A stretch of 64,000 bases of DNA from an uncultured Alphaproteobacteria bacterium (GTDB lineage Bacteria; Pseudomonadota; Alphaproteobacteria; Caulobacterales; Caulobacteraceae). The stretch covers positions 217,851 to 281,850 of the forward strand of contig CALETE010000080.1 in NCBI GenBank assembly GCA_937920085.1, in the 5' to 3' direction. Of this stretch, positions 24,766 through 33,295 are shown piece by piece. The position numbers and the translations under genes were made by a program. The first letter of the stretch is position 1; the number at the start of each line of letters is the position of its first letter. The notes under the pieces were generated by a model. It was not told the DNA's origin and ran no database searches. It worked only from the letters and a program-made list of their open reading frames with translations.

Positions 24766-26820
24766 CTAGCCCAGAGCGTGGCGGGCCCATGTGTCTTCTT
24801 CGGGCTCAGCGCCCGGTGCCCACTTTAACATGGCAGTGATGAGGTCACGGGGACTGATCGGCTTGAGGATCAAGTCATCAAACCCTTCGTTTAAGTCCCC
24901 GTCAGCAAGGTCGGCGTCTGCGCTGAAGGCCAAAATCGGAATGTTCAGGTTCGGACCGGGCAAGGCCTTGAGTCTAACCAGGGTCTCAGGGCCGCTTAGG
25001 CCGGGCATGCGAATATCTAGAAGAATAATATCGAAGGGGGCAGTCTCCGCCTCAAGGAGGGCCGCATGACCGCTTTCGACATCCGTCACCTCAACGCCTA
25101 ACGGCTCCAATACCGCCCGCGCGAGATCTCGATTGGATCTGTTGTCATCGACAATCAGCAACCTCAGGCCATCAATTCCCCCCAGCACGGTCCTCTCGGT
25201 GGTCGGTTCGGTCGCCTTGGCTGGCGTCGCCCGGATCGTGAGATGAAAGGTCGATCCTGTCCCCAAAGTGCTGCTCACACCAACTGCACCGCCCATGGCT
25301 TCGGCCAGCCCCTTGCAGATGGCAAGGCCAAGCCCGGTACCGCCGTGCTTGCGTGTGGAAGATCCGTCAACCTGACTGAATCGCTTGAAAAGCTGGGCCC
25401 GCTGACCCTCGTCCATCCCGATCCCGGTGTCCGCAACCTCGATCTTGATCTGGCTCAAGGGCCGCAAATAGGCCAGGCGGACGGTGACCGATCCAACCTC
25501 GGTAAACTTTACGGCATTGCCAATTATATTGAGCAGGATCTGCCTTAGGCGGTCAGGGTCGACCGTCACATGGGAGGGTATAGGTCCATCGACTTCAAAC
25601 CCCAAGGTGACGCCCTTGGCGTTGGCCTCGGGAATGAACATGGCAAGACTGTCTTCCACCAGCGGGCTTAGAGCCACGGACCTGGGACGGAATTCCACCT
25701 GTTCAGCCTCTAGTTTCGAGAAGTCTAGAATATCATTGACGATAGCCAACAGAGCCCGACTTCCAGAGGTAATCCTATCCAGGTGTTGTCGCGCTGTAGC
25801 GTTAAGATCCTGCCGCTCGACCAACAAACCCGCAAAGCCCAGGATTGACGTCAGGGGTGTGCGGATTTCATGGCTCATATTGGCCAGAAAAGCAGACTTT
25901 ATGGCAGAGGCGGCCTCAGCCTCCTCTCGAGCGGCGGCCAATTCGGCCTCCATAGCCTTGCGCTCCGTGACATCGCGGGCGACGTCCTGAAATTCGACCA
26001 GCGCTAATGTGTCAGGATCGTAGACGGCGCGAGGACGGGTCTCCAACCACACAATGGACCCATCCTTATGCAGGGCGCGATATTCACATCGGAAGGCCGG
26101 TGCGTTGGGGCCAGCCGCAGCGTGATCACGGAAAGCCCTGACAACCCTTCGAATATCACTTGGGTGCATGTAGGCGATGGCCGGACGCCCAATCAGCTCT
26201 TCCGGGTCATAGCCCAATAGGGTCGTGACGGAGGGCGATAGAAAACTGATCTGGGTATTTGGCGTATAGCACGCGATGATATCATTGGCGTTTTCCGCCA
26301 TCAGCCGAAATCGAGACTCGCTTTGGGCCAAGCGCGCTTCGGTGGCACGGCGCGCGCTGATATCTCGGAGGCTGTCTTGAAACCCAATGAGATTGCCGGT
26401 TTCAGGGTCATAGATCGCCTGAAGTCCGCCTTCTACCCAAAGGCTGGTACCGTCTTTACGCACCACCCTGAACTCGACCCGCAGCGGCGCTGTTTGCCGA
26501 TAGGTGGCAAAGTGGTCCCTGAAGGCCTTATTGAGTTGAGCCCGATCTTCGGGATGAACGAAGTTGGGCTTTTGGCCAACCAGATCGGCCGGCTGATATC
26601 CAAGGACATCCCGGGAAGAGGGAGACACATAGGTCAAAACCCCCTCGGGATTGCTGCAACAGACCATGTCCAACAAATGGTCGACGATAAGCCGAAAGCG
26701 ACTCTGACCCCGCCCCGTGGAGGCCGAGGGCTGGTCCGATCCCAACTGTTCGCGGTGACCGGAAGACATAGACGTCTGGGGATCGTCGTTACAACGCATG
26801 GTAACCGGTTTAGCCGCCAT
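24766..26820 (-). CDS. Hybrid histidine kinase (PAS-PAS-HisKA-ATPase-receiver)
   Basis: 684 residues, cytosolic (no membrane helix). Two PAS domains with PAC segments (about 42-155 and 168-288), HisKA with His317 in ANMSHEIRTPLTSILGF, ATPase core with N box IGNAVKFTE, G1 DTGIGM and G2 HGGTGLGLAICKGL, and a C-terminal receiver with Asp602 (IILLDIRMPGLSG) and Lys in LILKPISP. The PAS domains likely sense a cofactor or redox/light cue; the ligand is unknown. The start at 26820 is uncertain; ATGs at residues 8 and 18 also fit. No output domain follows, so phosphate passes to another protein. It lies 42 bases downstream of a 126-residue gene of the P450 operon. Confidence 0.9.
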   Translation of the reverse strand: MAAKPVTMRCNDDPQTSMSSGHREQLGSDQPSASTGRGQSRFRLIVDHLLDMVCCSNPEGVLTYVSPSSRDVLGYQPADLVGQKPNFVHPEDRAQLNKAFRDHFATYRQTAPLRVEFRVVRKDGTSLWVEGGLQAIYDPETGNLIGFQDSLRDISARRATEARLAQSESRFRLMAENANDIIACYTPNTQISFLSPSVTTLLGYDPEELIGRPAIAYMHPSDIRRVVRAFRDHAAAGPNAPAFRCEYRALHKDGSIVWLETRPRAVYDPDTLALVEFQDVARDVTERKAMEAELAAAREEAEAASAIKSAFLANMSHEIRTPLTSILGFAGLLVERQDLNATARQHLDRITSGSRALLAIVNDILDFSKLEAEQVEFRPRSVALSPLVEDSLAMFIPEANAKGVTLGFEVDGPIPSHVTVDPDRLRQILLNIIGNAVKFTEVGSVTVRLAYLRPLSQIKIEVADTGIGMDEGQRAQLFKRFSQVDGSSTRKHGGTGLGLAICKGLAEAMGGAVGVSSTLGTGSTFHLTIRATPAKATEPTTERTVLGGIDGLRLLIVDDNRSNRDLARAVLEPLGVEVTDVESGHAALLEAETAPFDIILLDIRMPGLSGPETLVRLKALPGPNLNIPILAFSADADLADGDLNEGFDDLILKPISPRDLITAMLKWAPGAEPEEDTWARHALG

Positions 26821-26862
26821 GGCCTAAACAGGGATTAACTGGACCTTGTGTTTCAATAAAAT

Positions 26863-27243
26863 TTATACGGGAGAACCGGGAGACAATCGACGTTCGGTTG
26901 AAGCCACCAACTCAGCCCAAATGGCAGCCTCAAGCCCTGGATCAGAGGCTTCAGCTTCAATGTGGCAGTCAATCAACCTAGCTCTCAGCCGCGCATTTTC
27001 TGCCATCAGAGCTGAAATTCTAAAGTCAGACTCATCGCTCTCCACATGAAGAAGTTTCCGGAGCGCACGATTTTCGATGACCAATTGATGGGCGGCATCG
27101 TCCCAGGTCCGGCTTGCCATGGCCAGCAGGGCTGACGTCAAGCCAAGCGCCCCTGCCCGGTCGGCCGGTGGTATATCAGGGGCCGCATTGCGGGCCACAA
27201 GACCAGACAGTTCCAACAGCACATCGGAAACATTCGGCTTCAT
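26863..27243 (-). CDS. Helical hypothetical protein of the P450/phosphotransferase operon
   Basis: 126 residues. Its start (ATG 27243) overlaps the phosphotransferase stop by four bases, so it is translationally coupled. Predicted all-helical; the middle (AENARLRARLIDCHIEAEAS and the preceding ENRALRKLLHVE) has coiled-coil character. No catalytic motif is visible. In related bacteria such small helical genes accompany aminoglycoside-phosphotransferase-like genes in steroid or lipid catabolic loci; this is a context inference. Confidence 0.75.
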   Translation of the reverse strand: MKPNVSDVLLELSGLVARNAAPDIPPADRAGALGLTSALLAMASRTWDDAAHQLVIENRALRKLLHVESDESDFRISALMAENARLRARLIDCHIEAEASDPGLEAAIWAELVASTERRLSPGSPV

Positions 27244-28259
27244 AGGCGCCCCATAACCTTCAGCGCCGCCCTGTCCTGAGCATTCTGCAAGGCCCAAGGC
27301 GGATAGACCATGATGGGTTCACGATTGCCGCCATCGATCCAAGCCTTGGCCGAAGACACCCAAATCGCCTGACCCTTCACGCAATTAAACAGGGTCCACC
27401 AATGAAGAGCGCCAGGGTCAGCCTTAAGACCGCTAGACCTCTCCCAAACCGATACGGCTAGCGCATTTGAAACCAATCCGCCGGCCAGGTTTCGTCCGAA
27501 GGACCAGACAGGGTTCAAACTCCAGCCGAGGTCTTCCAGTGGATCGCCTAGGTGGGCCATTTCCCAATCGAGGACACCGTGAATTTCTCCGGCAGTATCG
27601 AAAAGAAAATTCCCCGTTCGATAGTCCCCATGCACCACGGCTATGGACTTCGGCGGCGGCGGTGGATTGGCCCGCAGCCATCTAATGGCGGCGCGAATGA
27701 TCGGCAGGGGCTCTGTCTGGTCCTCATCGAGGACTTGCTCCCAATAGCCGAGTTCCCGCGACCAGCAGGCGTCGGGGGCAACCTCGGACATGACTGTGGT
27801 CAAGCCCAGCGCGACGGGGTCAGCCTTGGCGATTTCACCCAGAATGGTCCATTTGCGCTCAGCAAGTTTTCCGTGGGACGGTACATAGGGCTCGGTCCAC
27901 AGCAGGGCAGGTGCGGCCTGGAACCCTTCAATCTCGGCGGCGATGAAGAAGGGATAGTCGAGGGGCGCGCTGGACTCCTCCAGCCAAAGCATTTCGGGCA
28001 CCGGTACAGCTGAGCGGTAAAACGCACGATAGGCCTCAAACTCAATCCGACGCTCGGTATCGATCAGACTGGCCGGCGGATCCCGACGCAGGATGAGGGC
28101 GCGGGACTTGGCCGCCCCACGCTCCCGCCAGGACAAGGAAAACCGATAGGTCTCCCGCGATGCGCCACCTGAGATTCTGGCAAGTCGATCCACCGCAATG
28201 TCAGAGGCCTCTGGCATCTTGGTGGCAATATAGTCAGCGATCCGAGCCTCCAGGCTCAT
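27240..28259 (-). CDS. Phosphotransferase family protein (APH/choline-kinase fold)
   Basis: 339 residues from ATG 28259; a TTG at 28268 would overlap the P450 stop and add three residues. Protein-kinase-like fold: nucleotide loop region SGGASRETYRFSL, catalytic HGDYRTGNFLFD (Brenner motif HxDxxxxN) and the metal site LDWEMAHLGDP. The family phosphorylates small hydroxyl compounds; members next to P450, acyl-CoA dehydrogenase and synthetase genes are thought to act on lipid or steroid-like metabolites rather than antibiotics. Middle gene of a P450 - phosphotransferase - helical protein operon. Confidence 0.88.
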   Translation of the reverse strand: MSLEARIADYIATKMPEASDIAVDRLARISGGASRETYRFSLSWRERGAAKSRALILRRDPPASLIDTERRIEFEAYRAFYRSAVPVPEMLWLEESSAPLDYPFFIAAEIEGFQAAPALLWTEPYVPSHGKLAERKWTILGEIAKADPVALGLTTVMSEVAPDACWSRELGYWEQVLDEDQTEPLPIIRAAIRWLRANPPPPPKSIAVVHGDYRTGNFLFDTAGEIHGVLDWEMAHLGDPLEDLGWSLNPVWSFGRNLAGGLVSNALAVSVWERSSGLKADPGALHWWTLFNCVKGQAIWVSSAKAWIDGGNREPIMVYPPWALQNAQDRAALKVMGRL

Positions 28260-28264
28260 CGGGC

Positions 28265-29545
28265 TCAATCCATTTCAAAGCGGATGGGAACAGATTTGGG
28301 GCCGTTTACAAAAACGCTCTGGCTCCAGACAGCTGGCCCGTCGAGTTCCACCGATTTCAGGCGGGGCAGCATTTCCTCCCAAAGGATGCGCATTTCCATC
28401 TTGGCTAGGTGCTGGCCTAGACACAGATGGGCACCATAACCAAAGGACAGCTGCTTGTTGGGCGCGCGATCCACCAGGAATTCATTGGGTCGATCAAACA
28501 CCGCCTCATCGCGGTTACCAGACGCGTAGCACAGCATGATCCAGTCATCCTTGCGCAGCTGACGCCCGCCAAACTCTACATCCTCCGCTGCGGAGCGCAT
28601 GAAGGTTTTGACAGGAGTCGTCCAGCGAATGGACTCCTCAACAAGGCTCGGGATCAGCTCGGGATTAGCCTTGACCTTGGCCAATTGATCGGGCCGCTCT
28701 GCTAGGCCCCAGAGGGCGCCGGCTGTCGAAGATGAAGTGGTGTCGTGGCCCGCTGTGGCGACGATGATGTAATACCCCAAGGCTTCGAATTCCGAGATGG
28801 GATTGCCGTCAATCTTGGCATTGGCGATGACGCTGGCGAGGTCGTTCCGGGGCTCAGCCCTGCGGCTGGCAGACAGGGCCGTGAAGTAATTGAAAAAGTC
28901 GGTGATGACGCTGAGGTCGAAGGTCTGCTCGCCCTTTTCGTCAACCTGTGGCTTGCGACCCAGCTCTGGATCAGACGCCCCGAACAGCTCTTGGGTCAGC
29001 ATCAGCATGCGCGGCTCGTCCACTTCCGGCACGCCCATAATTTCCATCACCACATGCAGTGGATAGTGCAGGGCGACCTCCTTGACGAAGTCGCACTTGC
29101 CGCCGGTTGCGGCCATCCGGTCAACAGAGGCTCGGGCGATCTTGCGAATCCGATCTTCGTGGCTGCGCAGGTTCTGAGGCATGAACCAGGCCTGAGTCAG
29201 GGCGCGATATTTCGGATGATCTGGAGCATCCATCTGGACCAGGGTGCGCAGCAGGTGGGGGCTGCCGCCCATACGCTCGCGCACCCGCTCATCCACAGCC
29301 TTACTGACCATAGTCGTCGAACGCGCGCCGCTCAGGAACAGGGAATTCTGCCGGCTGATCTCTAGAATATCGGCGTGCTTGGTGGCCACCCAGAAGGGAT
29401 CGACGCCCTCGATCTCCGCCCGACCAAAGGGATTATTGGATCGCAGCCAAGCGTAGGTGTCGTAGATCCGACCGTCGGCATAAGCCAAGGCTTCGACCAG
29501 GGTGTTGGCCTTGCCTTGAGGGATATTGATGTCAGCTGTGGTCAT
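28265..29545 (-). CDS. Cytochrome P450 (bacterial, CYP125/142-like class)
   Basis: 426 residues, soluble bacterial length. I-helix AGHDTTSS, K-helix EESIRW, and haem-binding FGYGAHLCLGQ with the axial Cys. N-terminal region and the DAPDHPKYRAL motif match P450s that hydroxylate steroid or terpenoid side chains and other lipids. It needs ferredoxin and reductase partners, none of which are encoded here. First gene of a three-gene operon, divergent from the CrtC-like gene; the shared 186-base promoter holds an inverted repeat at 29650-29660. Confidence 0.92.
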   Translation of the reverse strand: MTTADINIPQGKANTLVEALAYADGRIYDTYAWLRSNNPFGRAEIEGVDPFWVATKHADILEISRQNSLFLSGARSTTMVSKAVDERVRERMGGSPHLLRTLVQMDAPDHPKYRALTQAWFMPQNLRSHEDRIRKIARASVDRMAATGGKCDFVKEVALHYPLHVVMEIMGVPEVDEPRMLMLTQELFGASDPELGRKPQVDEKGEQTFDLSVITDFFNYFTALSASRRAEPRNDLASVIANAKIDGNPISEFEALGYYIIVATAGHDTTSSSTAGALWGLAERPDQLAKVKANPELIPSLVEESIRWTTPVKTFMRSAAEDVEFGGRQLRKDDWIMLCYASGNRDEAVFDRPNEFLVDRAPNKQLSFGYGAHLCLGQHLAKMEMRILWEEMLPRLKSVELDGPAVWSQSVFVNGPKSVPIRFEMD

Positions 29546-29649
29546 GATGCATCGCCGTCCCTAACCCCGCCAGCAGCACACGCGATGACCGCGGCGCCTT
29601 GATCTTGGGTCACAGAAATTCGGCTTCTCCCTTCCGTTGATATCTGCGT

Positions 29650-29660
29650 TCACTTAGTGA
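29650..29660. promoter_or_regulatory. Inverted repeat TCACT-T-AGTGA in P450/CrtC-like divergent promoter
   Basis: Perfect five-base arms around one T, followed by a TTAAGTCTGA segment. It lies 72 bases upstream of the CrtC-like start and 105 bases upstream of the P450 start. Candidate TetR/MarR-type operator for both genes; no regulator gene adjoins. Confidence 0.35.
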
Positions 29661-29731
29661 TTAAGTCTGACATCAGCGCAACGAGACTGACAAGGGACGA
29701 TCCAAAGATCGCCCGCCCCGGAGGACCGCCC

Positions 29732-30814
29732 ATGCTCACCAAGGCCGATGACTTTCCCATCCACCAGACCCCAGAGCCCATTGCCTATTCCGGGACCGAC
29801 AGGAATTTCTACGATCGCTATTTCTTCAATGGTTACCAGCCGGACGGGACCGAATTTTTCGCCATCGCCTTTGGCGTCTACCCCCACCTAAACGTCGCTG
29901 ACGCCCACTTCTCCGTCATCCGTAATGGGGTAGAGCACTGCCTGCACGCCTCGCGCCTCTTGAATATGGAGCGGATGGATCTTGAGGTTGGGCCGATCTC
30001 CATTTCGGTCCTGGAACCCCTGCAAAAACTGAAGGTGACGGTGGCCCTAAGCGAGGGGATTGCTGCGGAACTGATCTTTGAGGGCCGTACCTTCCCCATC
30101 GAAGAGCCGCGGTTCATGCGCCGCATCGGGCCGCGGGCCTTTATGGACTACACCCGTCTCACCCAGAACGTCCGGATTACCGGCTGGATTGAAGTGGATG
30201 GCGTTCGGAAAACCCTAGATGCCGGCACCGTCGGCACCCGGGACCGGTCCTGGGGCGTCCGTCCCGTTGGTAATCCAGACTCTCAGCCCACTGTGCCTGA
30301 ACAGGTGGGTAGCTTTTTCTGGCAATGGACCCCATTGAATTTCGCCGACAAATCCGTCTTTTTCCATGTGAATGCCGATCCGGACGGAGTGCCTTGGAAC
30401 ACCCGGGCGGTCATCCTGCCAGACGGCGCAGGCCCCAATGAGGGTCACCACACAGACACCGCCACCATCGAAGATGTCACCATGATCCCAGGCACCCGGC
30501 ATGCCCAGGGCGGGACCCTGGTCGTACCCCTGAAGCAGGGCTCAGCTCGGGTGAAGTTCGAACCCTTCCTGACCTTCCTGATGCGCGGCATAGGCTATGG
30601 CCATCCCAACTGGCGCCATGGGGCCTATAAGGGGGTGCTGGTGGTCGAGCGCGAGGACATTGATCTGGCCACGGTCAACATGGCCAGCCCAGAAAACTGG
30701 CACATTCAGGCCCTGTCCCGGGTGACCCTCAGCCTACCGGGCGAAGCCTCAGATGTGGGCATGGGCGTCTTCGAGCAATTGATCGCAGGACCCTATCGCC
30801 CATACGGTCTCTAA
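29732..30814 (+). CDS. CrtC/hydroxyneurosporene hydratase-like protein (DUF7064-type)
   Basis: 360 residues from ATG 29732, which has GGAGG 7 bases upstream; the frame is open from 29657. Mostly beta-structure with repeated aromatic/acidic strands; motifs YDRYFFNGYQPDG and GTRDRSWGVRP resemble the lipocalin-like folds of hydroxyneurosporene synthase relatives and the DUF7064/7065 proteins found with P450 and acyl-CoA genes. A reaction cannot be assigned; a hydratase or lipid-binding role on a hydrophobic substrate is inferred. Divergent from the P450 operon, and ended by a strong hairpin (30824-30852). Confidence 0.75.
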   Translation: MLTKADDFPIHQTPEPIAYSGTDRNFYDRYFFNGYQPDGTEFFAIAFGVYPHLNVADAHFSVIRNGVEHCLHASRLLNMERMDLEVGPISISVLEPLQKLKVTVALSEGIAAELIFEGRTFPIEEPRFMRRIGPRAFMDYTRLTQNVRITGWIEVDGVRKTLDAGTVGTRDRSWGVRPVGNPDSQPTVPEQVGSFFWQWTPLNFADKSVFFHVNADPDGVPWNTRAVILPDGAGPNEGHHTDTATIEDVTMIPGTRHAQGGTLVVPLKQGSARVKFEPFLTFLMRGIGYGHPNWRHGAYKGVLVVEREDIDLATVNMASPENWHIQALSRVTLSLPGEASDVGMGVFEQLIAGPYRPYGL

Positions 30815-30823
30815 GCGATCACA

Positions 30824-30852
30824 CTTGCCTAACCCAAGGTGGGTTGGGCAAG
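30824..30852 (+). terminator. Hairpin terminator after the CrtC-like gene
   Basis: CTTGCCTAACCCA and TGGGTTGGGCAAG pair over 13 bases with one T-G wobble around an AGG loop, starting 10 bases after the stop. No long T-run follows (AAATTATC is nearby). Confidence 0.6.
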
Positions 30853-30910
30853 GTAGCCAAATTATCATTCCAAAGGCGCGCCAATTGCGCCGATTTTGAA
30901 AGAAGATCCT

Positions 30911-31873
30911 TTGACGACTTCGTCTCCCGCGGCGCTTTCGGTCGCGAACTCCGACTCCATGGCCTCTGTTAGTGCATTGATTCAAGGTCTGGAGAGCGTG
31001 GGCTATATCGCCTCTCGCCGGATCGCCACCGCCCTTTTCATGGCCGTGAATTTGCAAAAGCCTATTCTGGTGGAAGGCTCCGCTGGGGTTGGCAAAACTG
31101 AATTGGCCCTGTCCACCGCCGCCTTGCTCGGCCTGCCTCTGATCCGCATGCAGTGCTATGAGGGCCTTGATGAGTCCAAGGCGCTCTATGAATGGAAGTA
31201 TGGCAAGCAGTTGCTCTACACCCAGATCCTGAAGGACCGCATGGGGGCCAGTTTGGCCGACGCGGTCGATATGGATGCTGCCATGGACCGGCTCCACGGC
31301 ATGGGCGACCTGTTCTTCTCTGAACCCTTCCTTGAGCCCCGCCCCCTGATGAAGGCCCTTCAGGAGGATGACGGCTGCGTCCTGCTGATCGACGAAATCG
31401 ACAAGTCCGACGAGGCGTTCGAAGCCTTCCTTCTGGAGGTGCTGTCGGCCTATCAGGTCTCTATCCCAGAAATTGGGGTGCTTAAGGCCAAGACGCCACC
31501 CATCGTCTTCCTGACCTCCAATAATGTTCGCGACCTCGGTGACGCCCTTAAGCGCCGCTGCCTGCACCTGCACATCCCCCTGCCCGACGCAGCTCTGGAA
31601 CGTCGCATTGTTGCCAGCCGCGTGCCCGGCATTGAGGCCGATCTCGTCGGCCAATTGGTCAGTTTTGTTCAGTCCCTGCGGACCCTGGACCTGCGCAAGT
31701 CCCCGTCGATTTCCGAAACCGTCGACTGGGCGCGAGCCCTGATCCTGCTGAACGCCGATGCCCTGGAGACCGAGGTGGTGCGCGACAGTCTCAATGTCCT
31801 GCTGAAGTTCGAGCAGGATATCGAAGCTATTGAGCCGCAGATCGCTGAGCTCATCCGCAAGCCCTTGGCCTGA
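30911..31873 (+). CDS. MoxR-family AAA+ ATPase (CoxD-like)
   Basis: 320 residues. TTG 30911 with GAAAGAAG five bases upstream is preferred; TTG 30896 and ATG 30959 are alternatives. Walker A VEGSAGVGKTEL, Walker B VLLIDEIDKSDE, sensor 1 in FLTSNNVRDLGDAL, and arginine finger region RRC-LHLH typical of MoxR proteins. Working with a VWA partner, MoxR ATPases act as chaperones that insert metal cofactors; CoxD does this for the Cu-Mo site of CO dehydrogenase. The VWA gene follows after six bases, and a two-subunit molybdenum hydroxylase is encoded just beyond, convergently. Confidence 0.9.
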   Translation: MTTSSPAALSVANSDSMASVSALIQGLESVGYIASRRIATALFMAVNLQKPILVEGSAGVGKTELALSTAALLGLPLIRMQCYEGLDESKALYEWKYGKQLLYTQILKDRMGASLADAVDMDAAMDRLHGMGDLFFSEPFLEPRPLMKALQEDDGCVLLIDEIDKSDEAFEAFLLEVLSAYQVSIPEIGVLKAKTPPIVFLTSNNVRDLGDALKRRCLHLHIPLPDAALERRIVASRVPGIEADLVGQLVSFVQSLRTLDLRKSPSISETVDWARALILLNADALETEVVRDSLNVLLKFEQDIEAIEPQIAELIRKPLA

Positions 31874-31879
31874 CCGGTT

Positions 31880-33244
31880 ATGCAGGGCGCTCTCGAAGAC
31901 TTTTTTCGGGCGCTGAGGGCCTCGGACGTTCGGATCTCCCCGGCCGAGGCCATTGACGCCCACCGCACGGTGGCCACCGTCGGTTTCGCCGACCGCGAAC
32001 TGTTCAAGGACGCCCTTTGCGCCACCTTGGCAAAAACCGCCGATGAGGTGGAAAGGTTCGATCGGACCTTTGACACCTTCTTTACGCGACAGTCCTTCAT
32101 GGCCGCTGCGCCGCCCCCTAAGGACGGCGATAGCGACCCTATGGACGGCTTGCCCCAGGAGGGCGACCCCAGTGAACTGGCCCGCATGCTTATGGCGGGC
32201 GATGCTTCGGCCCTGGCTCAAGCTATGGAAGAGGCCGCAGAGCGGGCCCAAGTCTCCCAGATACGCCTTTCCACCCAAAGAAGCCGGCTGACCCGGAAGC
32301 TGTTGGAGGAAATGGGCCTGGCAGAGATCGAGCGGATCATCGCCGCCGCACGCCGACTGGATGACCCCAAGGGCCAGGCTGCAGGCGAACGCCTCGACGC
32401 CGCCCGTCAGGCCCTGGCCAAGGAAGCTTCAGCCTATGTGGAGCGCCAACACGAACTCTATGCCTCGGAGAGCGGCAGGAATCTTCGGGAAGAGCTGCTC
32501 GCGCGCAAGGCCTTGAATTCTGACGGTGGCATTGATCCGGTGGACCTTGCCATGATGCAGACCCTGGTCAAGCGCATGGCCAAGCGTCTGGCTGACCGCT
32601 ATTCCCGCCGACGCAGCGTGGCCTGGACCGGGCATCTGGACGTCCGCCGCACCCTGCGTAAGTCCATGGGCTATGGCGGTATGCCCTTCGACATCGTCTT
32701 CAAGACCAAGAAGATTGACAAGCCGTCCATTGTCGCCATCTGTGACGTCTCGAAATCCGTGGCTGCCGCGGCTCAGTTCCTGCTGACCTTCCTCTACTCC
32801 TTGAACGAAGTGGTCGACCGGATGGAGGCCTTTGCCTTTTCTGGACGGATGATCAGCGTCAATGCCCTGCTGGACGAGCACAAGGTCGAGACGGCGATTC
32901 TAGAAGTCCTGAAACAGATCGGCTTTCAGCAGACCGATTATGGTCGTTCCCTGGAAGACTTCTGCGATCAGCATCTAGATCAGCTCGACCGACACACCAC
33001 GGTCATCTTCCTTGGCGACGCACGGTCGAACTATGCCGATCCGCGCCTGGACCTTCTTGCCACCATCCAGAAGCGCTCCCGCGCCCTGATCTGGCTCAAT
33101 CCAGAACCTGAAAGCTATTGGGGTCAGGGCGACAGCGTTATGCACCGCTATCAGCGGTTCTGCCATGTAGCTAAGCCGTGCAATACCTTGGGACAGCTGG
33201 AACGGATTATCGAAGACGTCCTGCGGACCTATATCCCGCATTAG
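31880..33244 (+). CDS. CoxE-like VWA domain protein
   Basis: 454 residues. N-terminal two thirds are helical and charged; the C-terminal VWA domain (about 265-450) has a variant MIDAS, CDVSKSV in place of DxSxS with Thr, and DARSNYADPRLD near the end, as in CoxE. Partner of the MoxR ATPase upstream; together they are expected to mature a molybdenum hydroxylase by metal or sulphur insertion. No signal peptide, cytosolic. ATG 31880. Converges with the large-subunit gene, separated by a strong hairpin. Confidence 0.88.
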   Translation: MQGALEDFFRALRASDVRISPAEAIDAHRTVATVGFADRELFKDALCATLAKTADEVERFDRTFDTFFTRQSFMAAAPPPKDGDSDPMDGLPQEGDPSELARMLMAGDASALAQAMEEAAERAQVSQIRLSTQRSRLTRKLLEEMGLAEIERIIAAARRLDDPKGQAAGERLDAARQALAKEASAYVERQHELYASESGRNLREELLARKALNSDGGIDPVDLAMMQTLVKRMAKRLADRYSRRRSVAWTGHLDVRRTLRKSMGYGGMPFDIVFKTKKIDKPSIVAICDVSKSVAAAAQFLLTFLYSLNEVVDRMEAFAFSGRMISVNALLDEHKVETAILEVLKQIGFQQTDYGRSLEDFCDQHLDQLDRHTTVIFLGDARSNYADPRLDLLATIQKRSRALIWLNPEPESYWGQGDSVMHRYQRFCHVAKPCNTLGQLERIIEDVLRTYIPH

Positions 33245-33258
33245 AACGGGCGAGATAA

Positions 33259-33289
33259 GCTCCCTCTCCCCCACGCCGGGAGAGGGAGC
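33259..33289. terminator. Bidirectional hairpin between CoxE-like and Mo-hydroxylase genes
   Basis: GCTCCCTCTCCC (33259-33270) and GGGAGAGGGAGC (33278-33289) are perfect 12-base arms with a 7-base loop, between the convergent stops at 33244 and 33296. The strongest hairpin in the window; it can end transcription from both sides. Confidence 0.7.
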
Positions 33290-33295
33290 AGATCA

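Noticed and set aside
30749..32278. Long open frame (509 residues) on the minus strand opposite the MoxR and CoxE-like genes
   Set aside because: Antisense shadow, no recognisable domain, and covers two well-supported plus-strand genes.
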